Positions 50,785 to 60,043 of a stretch of 64,000 nt of DNA are shown here, piece by piece. This DNA comes from Komagataella phaffii GS115 (lineage: Eukaryota; Ascomycota; Pichiomycetes; Pichiales; Pichiaceae): positions 2,046,001-2,110,000 of the forward strand of contig NC_012963.1 of the NCBI RefSeq assembly GCF_000027005.1. The letters are read 5' to 3'. The notes under the pieces are model-generated. The model did not search any database. It was not told where the DNA came from and worked only from the letters and a program-made list of their open reading frames with translations. How positions within the stretch are numbered: position 1 is the stretch's first letter; each line of letters starts with the position of its first letter. Position numbers and translations under genes: made by a program.

Positions 50785-53700
50785 TCAGCCCAGTTGAGCT
50801 CTCAACTCTTTTAGTTTTTCTACCGAGTCTTTATCATCTTCTTGAAGTAAAGTACTTATGCAAGCCAAAGATTTTCTGATCAGATCTCTTCTCCGACTGA
50901 ATTCCATCTTAGCTTGAAGTTCCCTGGAAATCTCGAAGGCTTTGGAGATAACCTCCTCTGGAATCAAAGCCATCCTGGCCACATTAAGCCCATAAGAATT
51001 CTCGCAAACACCTTCCACTAGCTTATAGAGAAAAACTAACACAGGATCCTGCAAATCTCCCTCTTTTTTTTCCACCATGTATCCCATATGGAAGTTCTTT
51101 ACTATAGTACCATATTTTTGCTCGATAACATGCAACGTCGGAAAATGTGTAATAAACAGTACGAATGGACTTTTTGACGGCTCTGAAATGAGATAGTCCA
51201 GGATGGAATAAGCTATGGAATATCCATCTACCGTAGAAGTGCCTCTACCTATTTCGTCCAATAAGACCAGGGACTTGGGTGTACAGTTATTGATAATTGT
51301 TGAGCATTCACTAAGTTCGACTTGAAACGTAGATTGGCCGCCTATTATATCGTCGTGTGCACCCATTCTGATATATATTGAGTCAAAGACGCCAAGTTTA
51401 GCATTAGTGGCAGGAACAGAACATCCGATTTGCGCCATTATAACTATTAATGCAATTTGTCTGATAAATGAGCTTTTTCCTCCCATATTGGGACCCGTAA
51501 TAATGCTCACTCTATTCTCTTTCTGGGACATGCTAAAATCGTTATCAATATATCCAGTTTTCGTAAGGCTTTCAATGACTGGATTTCTTGAGCCTTCCAA
51601 CTGGATCATAGGAGAGTCAACTAGTTCTGGTTGGCAATTATTTACTCCATTGAAAGATGAAGCTGTTAAAGAGATTAAGCAGTCTAAAGTTGCCAAAGCG
51701 GAAACAACTCTGCTGAGATAAGGTCTCTGGCTTTTGATTGAATGCAAAAAAGATGAAAAACACGATTCGTTCGCAATGACGACTAGGTCTTCAAGGTATT
51801 GTAACTGTTTGTAAAGTTTGGTTGTTTCTGGAGTTCGGAATCTGGATACCGTTTTTGTTCCATTGATCTTTATCCAGTTTTTGGGTAAACTTTTGACAGT
51901 GGAGTTTCGAACTTCTATCAAATATGGTTCTTTGTTGTTGCTAATGTATTCCATGGAGGGGCGTTTTAAGATTTGACGTATGTTGATCAACTCTTTTTCT
52001 AGAAGGGTTTCCAACTCTTGGACTTTTCTCTTTTCAACAGCAATCTTGTCATAATCAAAAAAATCTGAAGAGAAATAATTGGTTACATGTGTTTTTTCGT
52101 CCGACTCATCCATAGCAGCAGCACTGTTAATCATCCCCAGGTAGGCGGTAAAACTTTTCAACTCAGAAGTTGCCAATTGATGCAGTGTGAGGAATTCTTC
52201 CCGCAACAATGAGGATTCCAGCTGAAGCTGATCAATTTCAGCTTTGGAGTAGTTTTGCATGAAAGCTAAAATTTCGTTGAATTTTTTGAGCACCAAATAC
52301 ATTTCTTTACGAGTTGTCTTACCAAAGTAGACTCTACTTAGACTTCTCTCCAGATCATTTGTATTGGACAGAAAAAAACAGAGTTTTTCCACCAAAATGG
52401 ATTTGAAATGAAGGCTGAGATCTCTAATGGCTGCAGAGCGATTCAGAATCTGTTCCCGATCAATAAGCGGTTTAGTGATCCATTTTCGAAGCAATCTGTA
52501 ACCAAATTTCGTTCTCGTATGGTCTAGTAGCCATAACAGGGATCCAACCTCCTCTCCATTGGTATTGTTGTTCAAAATCTCAATGCTTTTCAAAGTATTA
52601 GAGTCTAGTATCATATACTTGTTGGAGTCACTAAATCGATGATAGTTTCTTTTTAGTAAAAATACGGAGGAAAGACCAAATTCAGTGAGATATTCAACCA
52701 AACCGTATGTGCACATTTGCAGATGAGACGGTAGTTCAGTGATGAACTCCAATAATAATGCAGAATCTACAGGATTCGACGAGGCAGAAACAAATTCTGT
52801 TAGTTTATCCAAGTATTGAGCATCTAGCTGGTAGGGGATTCTACGAATCGTCATTGAATTTCGCCCAATGCTTTTCTCCATAATAAAGGAACTAATGCAC
52901 TGCTCTGTTTCCTTTGATAGCTCGCCAATCGTCACGTATTCTGCAGGATCTAAGTATTGTAACCGTGTTCTCAAATTAGTTCTTATCTGAGTATCTTCAA
53001 AAGAATCATATACTATCTCGCTATTAATTAAGTTTACAGCCATCACCGAGAGTCTATTCTTCTTCTCACATATGGAAAAAATGAAGCTTCCAGCCTTATT
53101 TGACTCCAAATCTTGTTCATTTGTATCGTCAATATAGGTCGCAGACGTATAGACATTGGTCAATTTCCGCTCAAAGAGTGTGCTCTTGTTTGCAGAATTG
53201 CTCTTTATTGCAGCAGTCTCCATTTGTTTCACCACTCCAACTTTCAGTCCTTTGTTCAAGAGTCTCTTTAGATGGATATGAAGGCGCGTATCAGGAACAG
53301 AGCAGTAGGCATATCTGTCGTAATCTGTCTCCTCTGAATTGTTGGGGTCCAAAGATACTTTTCCTGGAATAAACATAATGTCAAGAATACCCGATGCCAC
53401 TTTTGCATCTTCGCCGAAGAATTTGTACTTGTAGCCGACTTGGATGGCCAATATTTTATCTTTATGATTAGCCTTTAATGAAATGAATTGTTGTTCTAGA
53501 GGAGTCAAGTTTGAGGAAGTTGAAGATTTAGCACGTTTCTTTGGCTTTTCAATCTTTTTTGCTGATTCTGGAGTAACTGATCTTGCATCAAAGTTAACAG
53601 GTACTGTTCGATCTGAAACTTCATACTTAAAAGAAGACAGAGACGTGGTCGATGGGCTAGTATTCGATTGCTGATTAGACGTTTCTTTTGGTTCTTCGAT

Positions 53701-53799
53701 ATCCACTGAAATAATCTCAGCCTTTTGCCTTTTACTGCCTTCTTCAAGTTGTCCTATTGGTTTTCTCTTGAAGAAATTACTGATAGTTGGTTGGGCCAT
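50785..53799 (-). CDS. MSH3: DNA mismatch repair protein MSH3
   Basis: MSH3 pairs with MSH2 as MutS-beta and recognises larger insertion-deletion loops. The 1004-residue protein starts MAQPTISNFFKRKP, which carries a PCNA-interacting PIP box (QPTISNFF). The MutS-I domain begins LTPLEQQFISLKANHKDKIL and VGYKYKFFGEDA. The ATPase domain has Walker A GPNMGGKS, Walker B VLLDEIGRGTSTVDG and a family-typical THFPTLHVIEQKY. I choose 53799 because S. cerevisiae MSH3 also starts with a MAGQPTISRFF-type box. An upstream ATG at 53817 would add six residues. Divergent from CWC21 over 315 bp, where I see only a T-run. Confidence 0.95.
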   Translation of the reverse strand: MAQPTISNFFKRKPIGQLEEGSKRQKAEIISVDIEEPKETSNQQSNTSPSTTSLSSFKYEVSDRTVPVNFDARSVTPESAKKIEKPKKRAKSSTSSNLTPLEQQFISLKANHKDKILAIQVGYKYKFFGEDAKVASGILDIMFIPGKVSLDPNNSEETDYDRYAYCSVPDTRLHIHLKRLLNKGLKVGVVKQMETAAIKSNSANKSTLFERKLTNVYTSATYIDDTNEQDLESNKAGSFIFSICEKKNRLSVMAVNLINSEIVYDSFEDTQIRTNLRTRLQYLDPAEYVTIGELSKETEQCISSFIMEKSIGRNSMTIRRIPYQLDAQYLDKLTEFVSASSNPVDSALLLEFITELPSHLQMCTYGLVEYLTEFGLSSVFLLKRNYHRFSDSNKYMILDSNTLKSIEILNNNTNGEEVGSLLWLLDHTRTKFGYRLLRKWITKPLIDREQILNRSAAIRDLSLHFKSILVEKLCFFLSNTNDLERSLSRVYFGKTTRKEMYLVLKKFNEILAFMQNYSKAEIDQLQLESSLLREEFLTLHQLATSELKSFTAYLGMINSAAAMDESDEKTHVTNYFSSDFFDYDKIAVEKRKVQELETLLEKELINIRQILKRPSMEYISNNKEPYLIEVRNSTVKSLPKNWIKINGTKTVSRFRTPETTKLYKQLQYLEDLVVIANESCFSSFLHSIKSQRPYLSRVVSALATLDCLISLTASSFNGVNNCQPELVDSPMIQLEGSRNPVIESLTKTGYIDNDFSMSQKENRVSIITGPNMGGKSSFIRQIALIVIMAQIGCSVPATNAKLGVFDSIYIRMGAHDDIIGGQSTFQVELSECSTIINNCTPKSLVLLDEIGRGTSTVDGYSIAYSILDYLISEPSKSPFVLFITHFPTLHVIEQKYGTIVKNFHMGYMVEKKEGDLQDPVLVFLYKLVEGVCENSYGLNVARMALIPEEVISKAFEISRELQAKMEFSRRRDLIRKSLACISTLLQEDDKDSVEKLKELRAQLG

Positions 53800-54114
53800 A
53801 GAGATTAGCCAGACCACTAGTAATCATAGTAATATCTGATTTCTCGCGAAGTTAGTTCATGTTGAAGATGATTATCTAAGCATAGAAGTGAAAGACTTCG
53901 GTACGGAGACAAGATCCTTCAGCAAGTCAAGCCGGTTAAATTGTCTCTTTCTTGTTTGGAACAAAAACAAGAACGACTCTCGTTTCGTCACAGGTGATCG
54001 TTTCTTGTGTTTTTTGTTCTAAGCCATTTAAGATATGGCTACCTGACTTTTTTTTTTCGCTATCAGCCTGAGCCTCCTTCTATACTTTCACTACTTTACT
54101 CCCCACAAAAAGAT

Positions 54115-54648
54115 ATGTCGTACAACGGTATAGGCTTGCAAAGCGCTAAAGGGTCTAGCACTAGCGGGTATGTGCAAAGAAGCATTGCAGATCGCTCCGG
54201 AAAACGTGGTGGTGAATTTTTGAGAAGAAAACAACAACAGGAAAACTACAAGAGAGCTTATGAGATTACAGAAAGGAAAACGAGATTCACAGCAGACAAG
54301 GCGATTCTTGCCCACGATAAGAAGCGTCAAGTCGAAGTCAAGTGCATGGATTTGAGAGAGCAACTAGAGGACAATGACGAAGATCTGAGCGACTCTGAGA
54401 TTGATAAGAGAGTTGACGCACTGAGATCATCATTATTGCAAGAAGTTGATAAGACTTCTGTTGAAGCGGACATACGTAATATCAGTAAAGCTGATCACAG
54501 TAAGCAGGTTAGAAATGAAAGGTTTAGAGAAGCTGTTTCTAATAACTCAAGGCAAGATCAGCCATTAGGACCAAGGCGGAGAAGCGCCTCTCCTGATGAG
54601 GCCAAACAATTCTTGCAAAACTTGAAAATAAACAGATCAATGTACTAG
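54115..54648 (+). CDS. CWC21: Spliceosome component CWC21 (SRRM2 N-terminal homologue)
   Basis: CWC21 sits near the catalytic centre of the spliceosome with PRP8 and SNU114. The 177-residue protein begins MSYNGIGLQSAKGSSTSGYV with the conserved NGIGLxTxRGSGTNGYVQ-type motif. The cwf21 domain lies at about residues 60-110 (DLREQLEDNDEDLSDSEIDK). The C-terminal part is charged (GPRRRSASPDEAKQF). I start at 54115 since the conserved N-terminus begins there; the frame runs open upstream to 54007. S. cerevisiae CWC21 is 135 residues. Confidence 0.92.
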   Translation: MSYNGIGLQSAKGSSTSGYVQRSIADRSGKRGGEFLRRKQQQENYKRAYEITERKTRFTADKAILAHDKKRQVEVKCMDLREQLEDNDEDLSDSEIDKRVDALRSSLLQEVDKTSVEADIRNISKADHSKQVRNERFREAVSNNSRQDQPLGPRRRSASPDEAKQFLQNLKINRSMY

Positions 54649-54719
54649 AATTCTCAGATTGAAAGCAAACATTTTCTAATTATGATGACGAAACTGGTAA
54701 AAAGAGAAGTGATCTATTT

Positions 54720-56852
54720 TCACACTAGTATCATTAACAGATGAATTAAGACAATCCCTCCCAGCCTCATCGGGATTCTATTGGCGTCGTCAATGTATGA
54801 ACTGATCGACGGTAGAACAGAAGATTCTCCAGATGTTTGTGTCAATGGCTCACAAATTCCACCAATGAATGTCTCACTGGGTGAGCATTCCGTAGGTACA
54901 GGTGTGTCACTCTTTAAAGTTTTGGTTATGACTAAGGAGGAAGTTATTGTCAAAGAATGGTCATGACTTTTTGACGTTCCTTCTTCCTGTACTGGCTGTT
55001 CTGGGGTTGGGGTTGGGGTTGGCTCTTTTGATGTTGGAGTTGGCTCTTTCGATGTTGAAGTGGATTCCTCTGGCGTTGCAGATGACTTCTCTGGTGTGGG
55101 AGATGACTTCTCTGGCGTTGGAGTCGGCCTTTCCGTTGCCGGAGTTGATACCTCTGGTTTTGAGGTTGACTTTTCTAGCGTTGGAGTTGGCTCCTCGGGC
55201 TTTGGCTTTTCCGGTGTTGGAGTTGACACTCCCGGTGTTAGAGTTGATTCTTCTGGAGATGGAGTTGGCTCTTTGGGTTTTGGCTCTTCCGGTGTTGGAG
55301 TTGGCACTTCTGGCGTTGGAGTTGATTCCCCTGGTCTAGAAGTTTCCGGAACTGGTTGTTCAGGTTCTGTGGAACTGGGAACAATGTCAGAACTATCAGA
55401 AAAGCTGGAAGTATAATCAGCTACCGAAGTCTCTTGTGGAGGTGTACTACAGAACGTACTAACAATTGTGTATGTTGTGCAACGTTTTTTATCACAAGTG
55501 GTAATAGTTGAGGTGGTTGTTATTGTGATATTATCAGTGTGATATTCCTTTATGGTACTGATGCTCGTGGTAGTTTCTGGAGCAGGCGAACTCGTACTTG
55601 AAGTGTAATCAGCAAAAGAGCTGGTTTTAACACTAGAGCTTTCAGAAGTACTTCCACTGGAACTGCTTTCACTGGAAGTTGTCTCATGAGTCGAACTACT
55701 TTCACTAGAACTGCTGTCGCTTGAAGTTGTCTCAATAATGGAACTTGTCTCACTGGAATAACTTTCGCTTGAAGTCTCAATACTGGAACTGCTCTCATAG
55801 GAAGTTGTCTCAATACTAGAACTAGTTTCAATGGAGCTGCTTTTACTGGATGTTGTCTTACTAGTGGAACTACTTTCACTCGAGCTGCTGTCGCTTGAAG
55901 TTGTCTTACTAGTGGAACTACTTTCACTGGAGCTGCTGTCGCTTGAAGTTGTCTTACTAATGGAACTACTTTCACTCGAGCTGCTGTCGCTTGAAGTTGT
56001 CTTATGAGTGGAACTACTTTCACTAGAACTGCTGTCGGTTGAAGTGGTCTTATGACTGGAACTAGTTTTACTGGAAGTTTTCTTACGAGTGGAACTACTT
56101 TCGCTGGAACTGCTGTCACTTGAAGTTGTTTCAATACTGGAGCTAGTCTTAGTTTTACTGGAATAGCTTTTGCTTGAAGTTGTCTTGATTTTAGAACTAC
56201 TTTCAGTTGTTGTACTTGTAGTCGGTTCAGGAGTCTCGGTGGACGAAATAGTACTTGAATCTTTGCTAGATGGAAGATCCGATGTGGAAGACTCTTCACA
56301 AGATGTCTCTGTCGTCGGAACTTCACTTGTGGTACTTTCTTCAGAAGATGTTTCTGAAGTTGGCGGTTCTTCACTTGAAGTTTCCACTGGCGGTGTCTCA
56401 GAACTTGTTGGTGTCTGCGAACTTGTTGTATCGGGCGATGGAGTCTCTGTGGTTACATCTGCGAAGGATGATGTTGGAGTAATAGTATCCTCAGAACTAG
56501 TTATTTTCGTGGATGTCTCTTCTGTTGATGATGAAGTGACTCCTGATGTACTAGTAACCTTCGTGCATCCTGTTGGACCACATGTGGTAATAACGACTAC
56601 TTCTGTACTGACTATCTCTTCCTCTGTGGTTGTTTCCTCTTCAATTGGCGTGATACTGTCAGGGCAATACGAGGTGTAAACAGTCGTTGTTTTTCCAAGG
56701 GTGACAGTTATGGGAATAGCTAACACTGTCTGAGGAGTAAGGTAACATGAACCGCCGTCACAAGTCTCCAATTCTTTCACAACAGTCTTGTAACTGTTAG
56801 CAGCGCTGAAAAGTCCAACAATAGTTGATAGAAGCAGGATGTTAAACTGCAT
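54720..56852 (-). CDS. Ser/Thr-rich GPI-anchored cell wall protein (adhesin-like)
   Basis: The 710-residue protein has a signal peptide (MQFNILLLSTIVGLFSAANS) and a C-terminal hydrophobic GPI signal (LGGIVLIHLLMILV). A small N-terminal part holds Cys (CDGGSCYL, YCPDS, TTCGPTGCTKV), and a second Cys patch (TTCDKKRCTTYTIVSTFC) lies near residue 440. Between and after them are Ser/Thr repeats: 16-residue units of the TTSSDSSSSESSST type and then a PTPE-rich section (TPTPEEPKPKEPTPSPEE). Such layout is typical of heavily O-mannosylated flocculin-like wall mannoproteins. No ligand domain is recognisable. The frame is intact through the repeats. A TATATTTA-type box (complement of 56927-56934) lies 75 nt upstream. 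Confidence 0.8.
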   Translation of the reverse strand: MQFNILLLSTIVGLFSAANSYKTVVKELETCDGGSCYLTPQTVLAIPITVTLGKTTTVYTSYCPDSITPIEEETTTEEEIVSTEVVVITTCGPTGCTKVTSTSGVTSSSTEETSTKITSSEDTITPTSSFADVTTETPSPDTTSSQTPTSSETPPVETSSEEPPTSETSSEESTTSEVPTTETSCEESSTSDLPSSKDSSTISSTETPEPTTSTTTESSSKIKTTSSKSYSSKTKTSSSIETTSSDSSSSESSSTRKKTSSKTSSSHKTTSTDSSSSESSSTHKTTSSDSSSSESSSISKTTSSDSSSSESSSTSKTTSSDSSSSESSSTSKTTSSKSSSIETSSSIETTSYESSSSIETSSESYSSETSSIIETTSSDSSSSESSSTHETTSSESSSSGSTSESSSVKTSSFADYTSSTSSPAPETTTSISTIKEYHTDNITITTTSTITTCDKKRCTTYTIVSTFCSTPPQETSVADYTSSFSDSSDIVPSSTEPEQPVPETSRPGESTPTPEVPTPTPEEPKPKEPTPSPEESTLTPGVSTPTPEKPKPEEPTPTLEKSTSKPEVSTPATERPTPTPEKSSPTPEKSSATPEESTSTSKEPTPTSKEPTPTPTPEQPVQEEGTSKSHDHSLTITSSLVITKTLKSDTPVPTECSPSETFIGGICEPLTQTSGESSVLPSISSYIDDANRIPMRLGGIVLIHLLMILV
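55855..56046 (-). repeat. Four tandem 48-bp units in the wall protein gene
   Basis: Units at 55855-55902, 55903-55950, 55951-55998 and 55999-56046 differ by a few bases. Each encodes a 16-residue Ser-rich unit of the SSDSSSSESSST type followed by a short Lys-containing segment. Degenerate copies extend both ways (about 55620-56230). A separate Pro-Thr repeat covers about 54990-55360. Both are expected to vary in copy number between strains. Confidence 0.9.
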
Positions 56853-57704
56853 TTTGAAATAAGCGATAGTAAAGGGTCGGAGGTCGTTGTTGACTGGAGT
56901 TGTAAACCCAAGCTTCCATGACTACTTAAATATACTACATGAGAGAAACCTGAATGTTTCAAGAGTTCAGATCTTTAAGTGATGAACCAGCAGAGAGATG
57001 CGTCAATCACTCAACAGCACAAGCTATGAAACCTACAGATGGTTTGAAATGACAATAGTGCGGCGCGCCAGTCGCTATGGCGAGGTCCTATTGTTTGACG
57101 AATGTTAGACATAGATCGATAGCCCTAAAACCTAAAGCTGTTACAGAAACAGGTACATCTGATGATGTTCCGGCCAGAACATTGGTAACATCATTCGAAA
57201 CATACAGGAAAGTATGGGATGAGGAGTTATTACTGTAATGCAAAGAGGCTTCGATGTTTCACGATGACAGAAGCTTATTTTCTACTATGAGACAATGTAA
57301 CCTGTCATAAAGTTTACACATCTAGAATTATTTTGGAAAGTTCTCCACGGTTTCATATTGAAACTCTCGAGAACCGTTAGACAAAATTAGCACTATCTAA
57401 TCAAGGTCTAAAAATATCTGGAAGAAACAAGCTTTTTTTGACCACGAAGAAAGTACTATTGATAGATAGACTGAAATGGTTTCTTTTCTCTCAATCTTTG
57501 TTCTTACGGCTTTTTCCCATGGGAAGGTTGTTTGTTTGGGTATTTTTGGGTATTATCTACCTTGTTCATTACTCAATTCCTGGTGAACGGTCCATGCATC
57601 GCTTATTCATCAGCAAAAAAGCGCGCGTTAACAACCATATCCATTATAGTTTCCGTCCGACAAACAAGTTCTTAGACGGAGATATAAGGAAGTAGAACTT
57701 GAAG
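56853..57704. other. Intergenic region between wall protein gene and PEF1
   Basis: This region holds both divergent promoters. There is a hairpin with 7-bp stem ACAATAG/CTATTGT (57052-57058 and 57088-57094) with a smaller inner stem, and another between ATGATGTT (near 57164) and AACATCAT (near 57187). A 58-codon ORF at 57519-57695 has a hydrophobic start (MGRLFVWVFLGIIYLVHYSI) and a basic tail, ends 9 bp before the PEF1 ATG, and is probably part of the PEF1 leader. I assign no gene here. Confidence 0.4.
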
Positions 57705-58912
57705 ATGGCAAAGAAGAAGGAATATTCAACAGTGGATGATCAACTGAATGTAAGCATAATTCAAATGTTATTTTTTAGCTGGCAGCTTCTAACTTTTTAA
57801 AGGTCTACCCTACTCCCAGAGAAGCTCTCCATCCAGACGAACAGCTCCTACAACAACAAACAGACCACAGATCACATTCGAATCAAATGCCCCAAAAACC
57901 TATATTCAGCGGCAACGGGGAACGTATATATCCAACTCCGCAGGAAGCAATTATGCGACAGAACCGACCGTCTCCCATAGCGGTCCCCTCCAACAACGGA
58001 CCGGGAACGTCATCACCCCAATTTCCACCACAAAAAGTTGATTATCGCCCTTACGCTTCCAGCAGTCATCAGCAACAATTCTCTCCAGTCCCACCCCAAG
58101 TACAGAGCCAGAGGCATGGATCAAATTCAACCGTGAATAGCTATTCATCTTCACCGAGGAACACAATTCTGGAAAGAAATGCGCAACAACTAGAGTTCCA
58201 AAGAAATGCAATCAGGAATGAAATCTCAGATCCCCCTCCAATGGTGGATAAATATTCGCATCAATTAAGATCAGCGTCGTATCCAGAAGTTCACACACCC
58301 ACAGCAGTTGAATCTCCAACGTACCACCAGCCAAGAGCGTTTCAGAGAAAACCTCCACCAATAATCCCTAACAACACTCAGAAAAGACCACAATCCAAAG
58401 AAGAAAGAAAAGCGATCATGATGAATAGATTCAAGGAGGCCGATTATAGAAGAAAGGGCTTCCTAACAGAATCTGAGCTAGCTGGAGTCCTCAGAAATAG
58501 TGACCAAACTACCTTCCGGCCTTCAACAGTGAGCCTAATGATTAATTTATTTGACGAAAATGATACCAAGACCATTGATGTCACAGGATTTGGTCGTTTA
58601 TTGGAATATATTGACTATTGGGAGGAGGTTTTTTTTATTTATGATAGAGATCATTCTTATTCTATTTCCTTCAACGAATTCAAGGCATTGATCAAAGACA
58701 CAGGATACAGTCTTCCAAGTTCAACAGTGGAATTCATTTTTCGAAAACACTCCAGCAACTCTGGATCTGATATGAGGTTCGACAGTTTCATAGAAAGCAT
58801 GGTATGGTTACTAAGAATCACGGACAGTTTCAAAAAATTCGAGTCAAAAGGGACAGGAGTGGCTGTCTTTCCGTTCCATAACTTTATAGAGGAAATATTT
58901 AGTCTTAAATGA
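57705..58912 (+). CDS. PEF1: Penta-EF-hand protein PEF1, spliced
   Basis: Penta-EF-hand proteins bind calcium and dimerise through EF5. S. cerevisiae PEF1 (YGR058W, 335 residues) is linked to polar bud growth and cation homeostasis. Exon 1 (57705-57749, MAKKKEYSTVDDQLN) joins exon 2 (57803-58912). The intron 57750-57802 (53 nt) has donor GTAAGC, branch TTCTAAC and acceptor AAAG. The 384-residue product has a Pro/Gln-rich N-terminal half and EF hands over about residues 215-380. The visible loops are DYRRKGFLTESEL, DENDTKTIDVTGF and DRDHSYSISFNEF. The first exon 2 residues VYPTPREAL are repeated as IYPTPQEAI about 40 residues later. An unspliced call starts at 57887 and misses 43 residues. Confidence 0.9.
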
Positions 58913-59005
58913 GTAATTAACGAGACGTCAATATCCTCATCACAGAGAGATTGTAAACTAACAGTAGTAGTCAAAAAATGACAAAAAAATAAGGTGTAAA
59001 CAAGC

Positions 59006-59078
59006 CACCCACGCTGGGAGTCGAACCCAGAATCTTTTGATTAGAAGTCAAACGCGTTAACCATTACGCTACGCAGGC
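59006..59078 (-). tRNA. tR(UCU): tRNA-Arg (anticodon TCT)
   Basis: The 73-nt minus-strand gene folds into a cloverleaf. The 5' acceptor strand GCCTGCG (59072-59078) pairs with CGTGGGT with three G-U pairs. The D arm is GCG/CGC, the anticodon stem TTTGA/TCAAA has loop CTTCTAA (anticodon TCT), and the T arm CTGGG/CCCAG has loop TTCGACT. The B box GGTTCGACTCC is intact. There is no intron, and CCA is not encoded, as usual in eukaryotes. Confidence 0.95.
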
Positions 59079-60043
59079 ATGTTTCACATCAGAAAATTTT
59101 CTCTTCTCACTATATATGTTTCATTCAACTTTCTTCCTTTTCTGGAGTTTGTCGTAAAGAGACACTATGTTAATTAGGGATCGTTCAATGCGTGGGAGTC
59201 GTGAATAATGTTAAGGTAAAAGTATCTGCATAAGAGACCTGCTACTAATTTGCAAAAATTATTACCTTATCGAGTATATTCAAACACTTTGACTAGTAAT
59301 CTCGATTGAAAATGATAAGCACAACGTACACACTACAGAGAGCTAAATATTGTCAAGAATGATAGCAAGCTGGCGGAATTGTTGATCATTTTATGGCATC
59401 CGAGGAGAAAACCTCCAAAGTATCAGATTGGACTCTGTGTCACACGATCTAGATTAGACTACTAGTAGGGAAATAACAGTGGGATTGCTCTGCAAGCGCT
59501 ACTCAGTCTCAAATTCGTAAACTTTCAACTTTTGGTATGAACGGAAGATCACCCACAAACATCTCAGTGGTTGGTTGATTGTGAAGATGGGCTCTTCATC
59601 TAGTTCTGACAATGAGCCATCCTCCGTTTCAATGAAACCAAGTTTCAGTAAAATTATCAATTTTCATTGTTTATCACTGCAAGTCACCAAGTTCAAACGT
59701 TATATCATCACCACTGAATCTCGTATCTTGTTCATAAATGCTTTCCTGATAAAAGTCCAATAGAAATCCTATTATCCTGCACCGACCAGCAGTTTCTATT
59801 ACATAAGCACCATTGTTCACCCACTGAGTCTCGACTTTTCGAATCGTTCCTGTCTGCCTACCGAACTAACTCACAAGTTCATAGAATAATAGACCTGGCA
59901 CTCAATTCTACACTTGAATGGAAATTGAACCAGACTCTCTAACTATAACACATAACTTCTTCTAGTGATACCTTTGCTTCCTGCTCATAGTCCCAGTTTT
60001 TAGAATCTTTGTGTCTGAACCCTTTCACAAAGGTCATATCATA
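59079..60043. other. Gene-free region between tRNA-Arg and PIK1
   Basis: These 965 bp contain no ORF longer than 62 codons that looks coding, and none with family features. I looked for retrotransposon LTR ends (TG...CA with a target duplication) near the tRNA and found none. It probably serves as the PIK1 promoter and 5' leader. Confidence 0.4.

Noticed and set aside
55550..56374. Long ORFs on both strands inside the wall protein repeats (130, 169 and 274 codons)
   Set aside because: They arise because the repetitive Ser codons lack stops in other frames. Their products are Leu/Val-rich repeats without a signal or family feature.
59575..59763. 62-codon ORF upstream of PIK1
   Set aside because: It is short, Ser-rich, in a promoter region, and has no homology that I can recognise.
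59079..60043. Possible retrotransposon LTR next to tRNA-Arg
   Set aside because: I saw no TG...CA bounded repeat, no target-site duplication, and no element-encoded protein remains.
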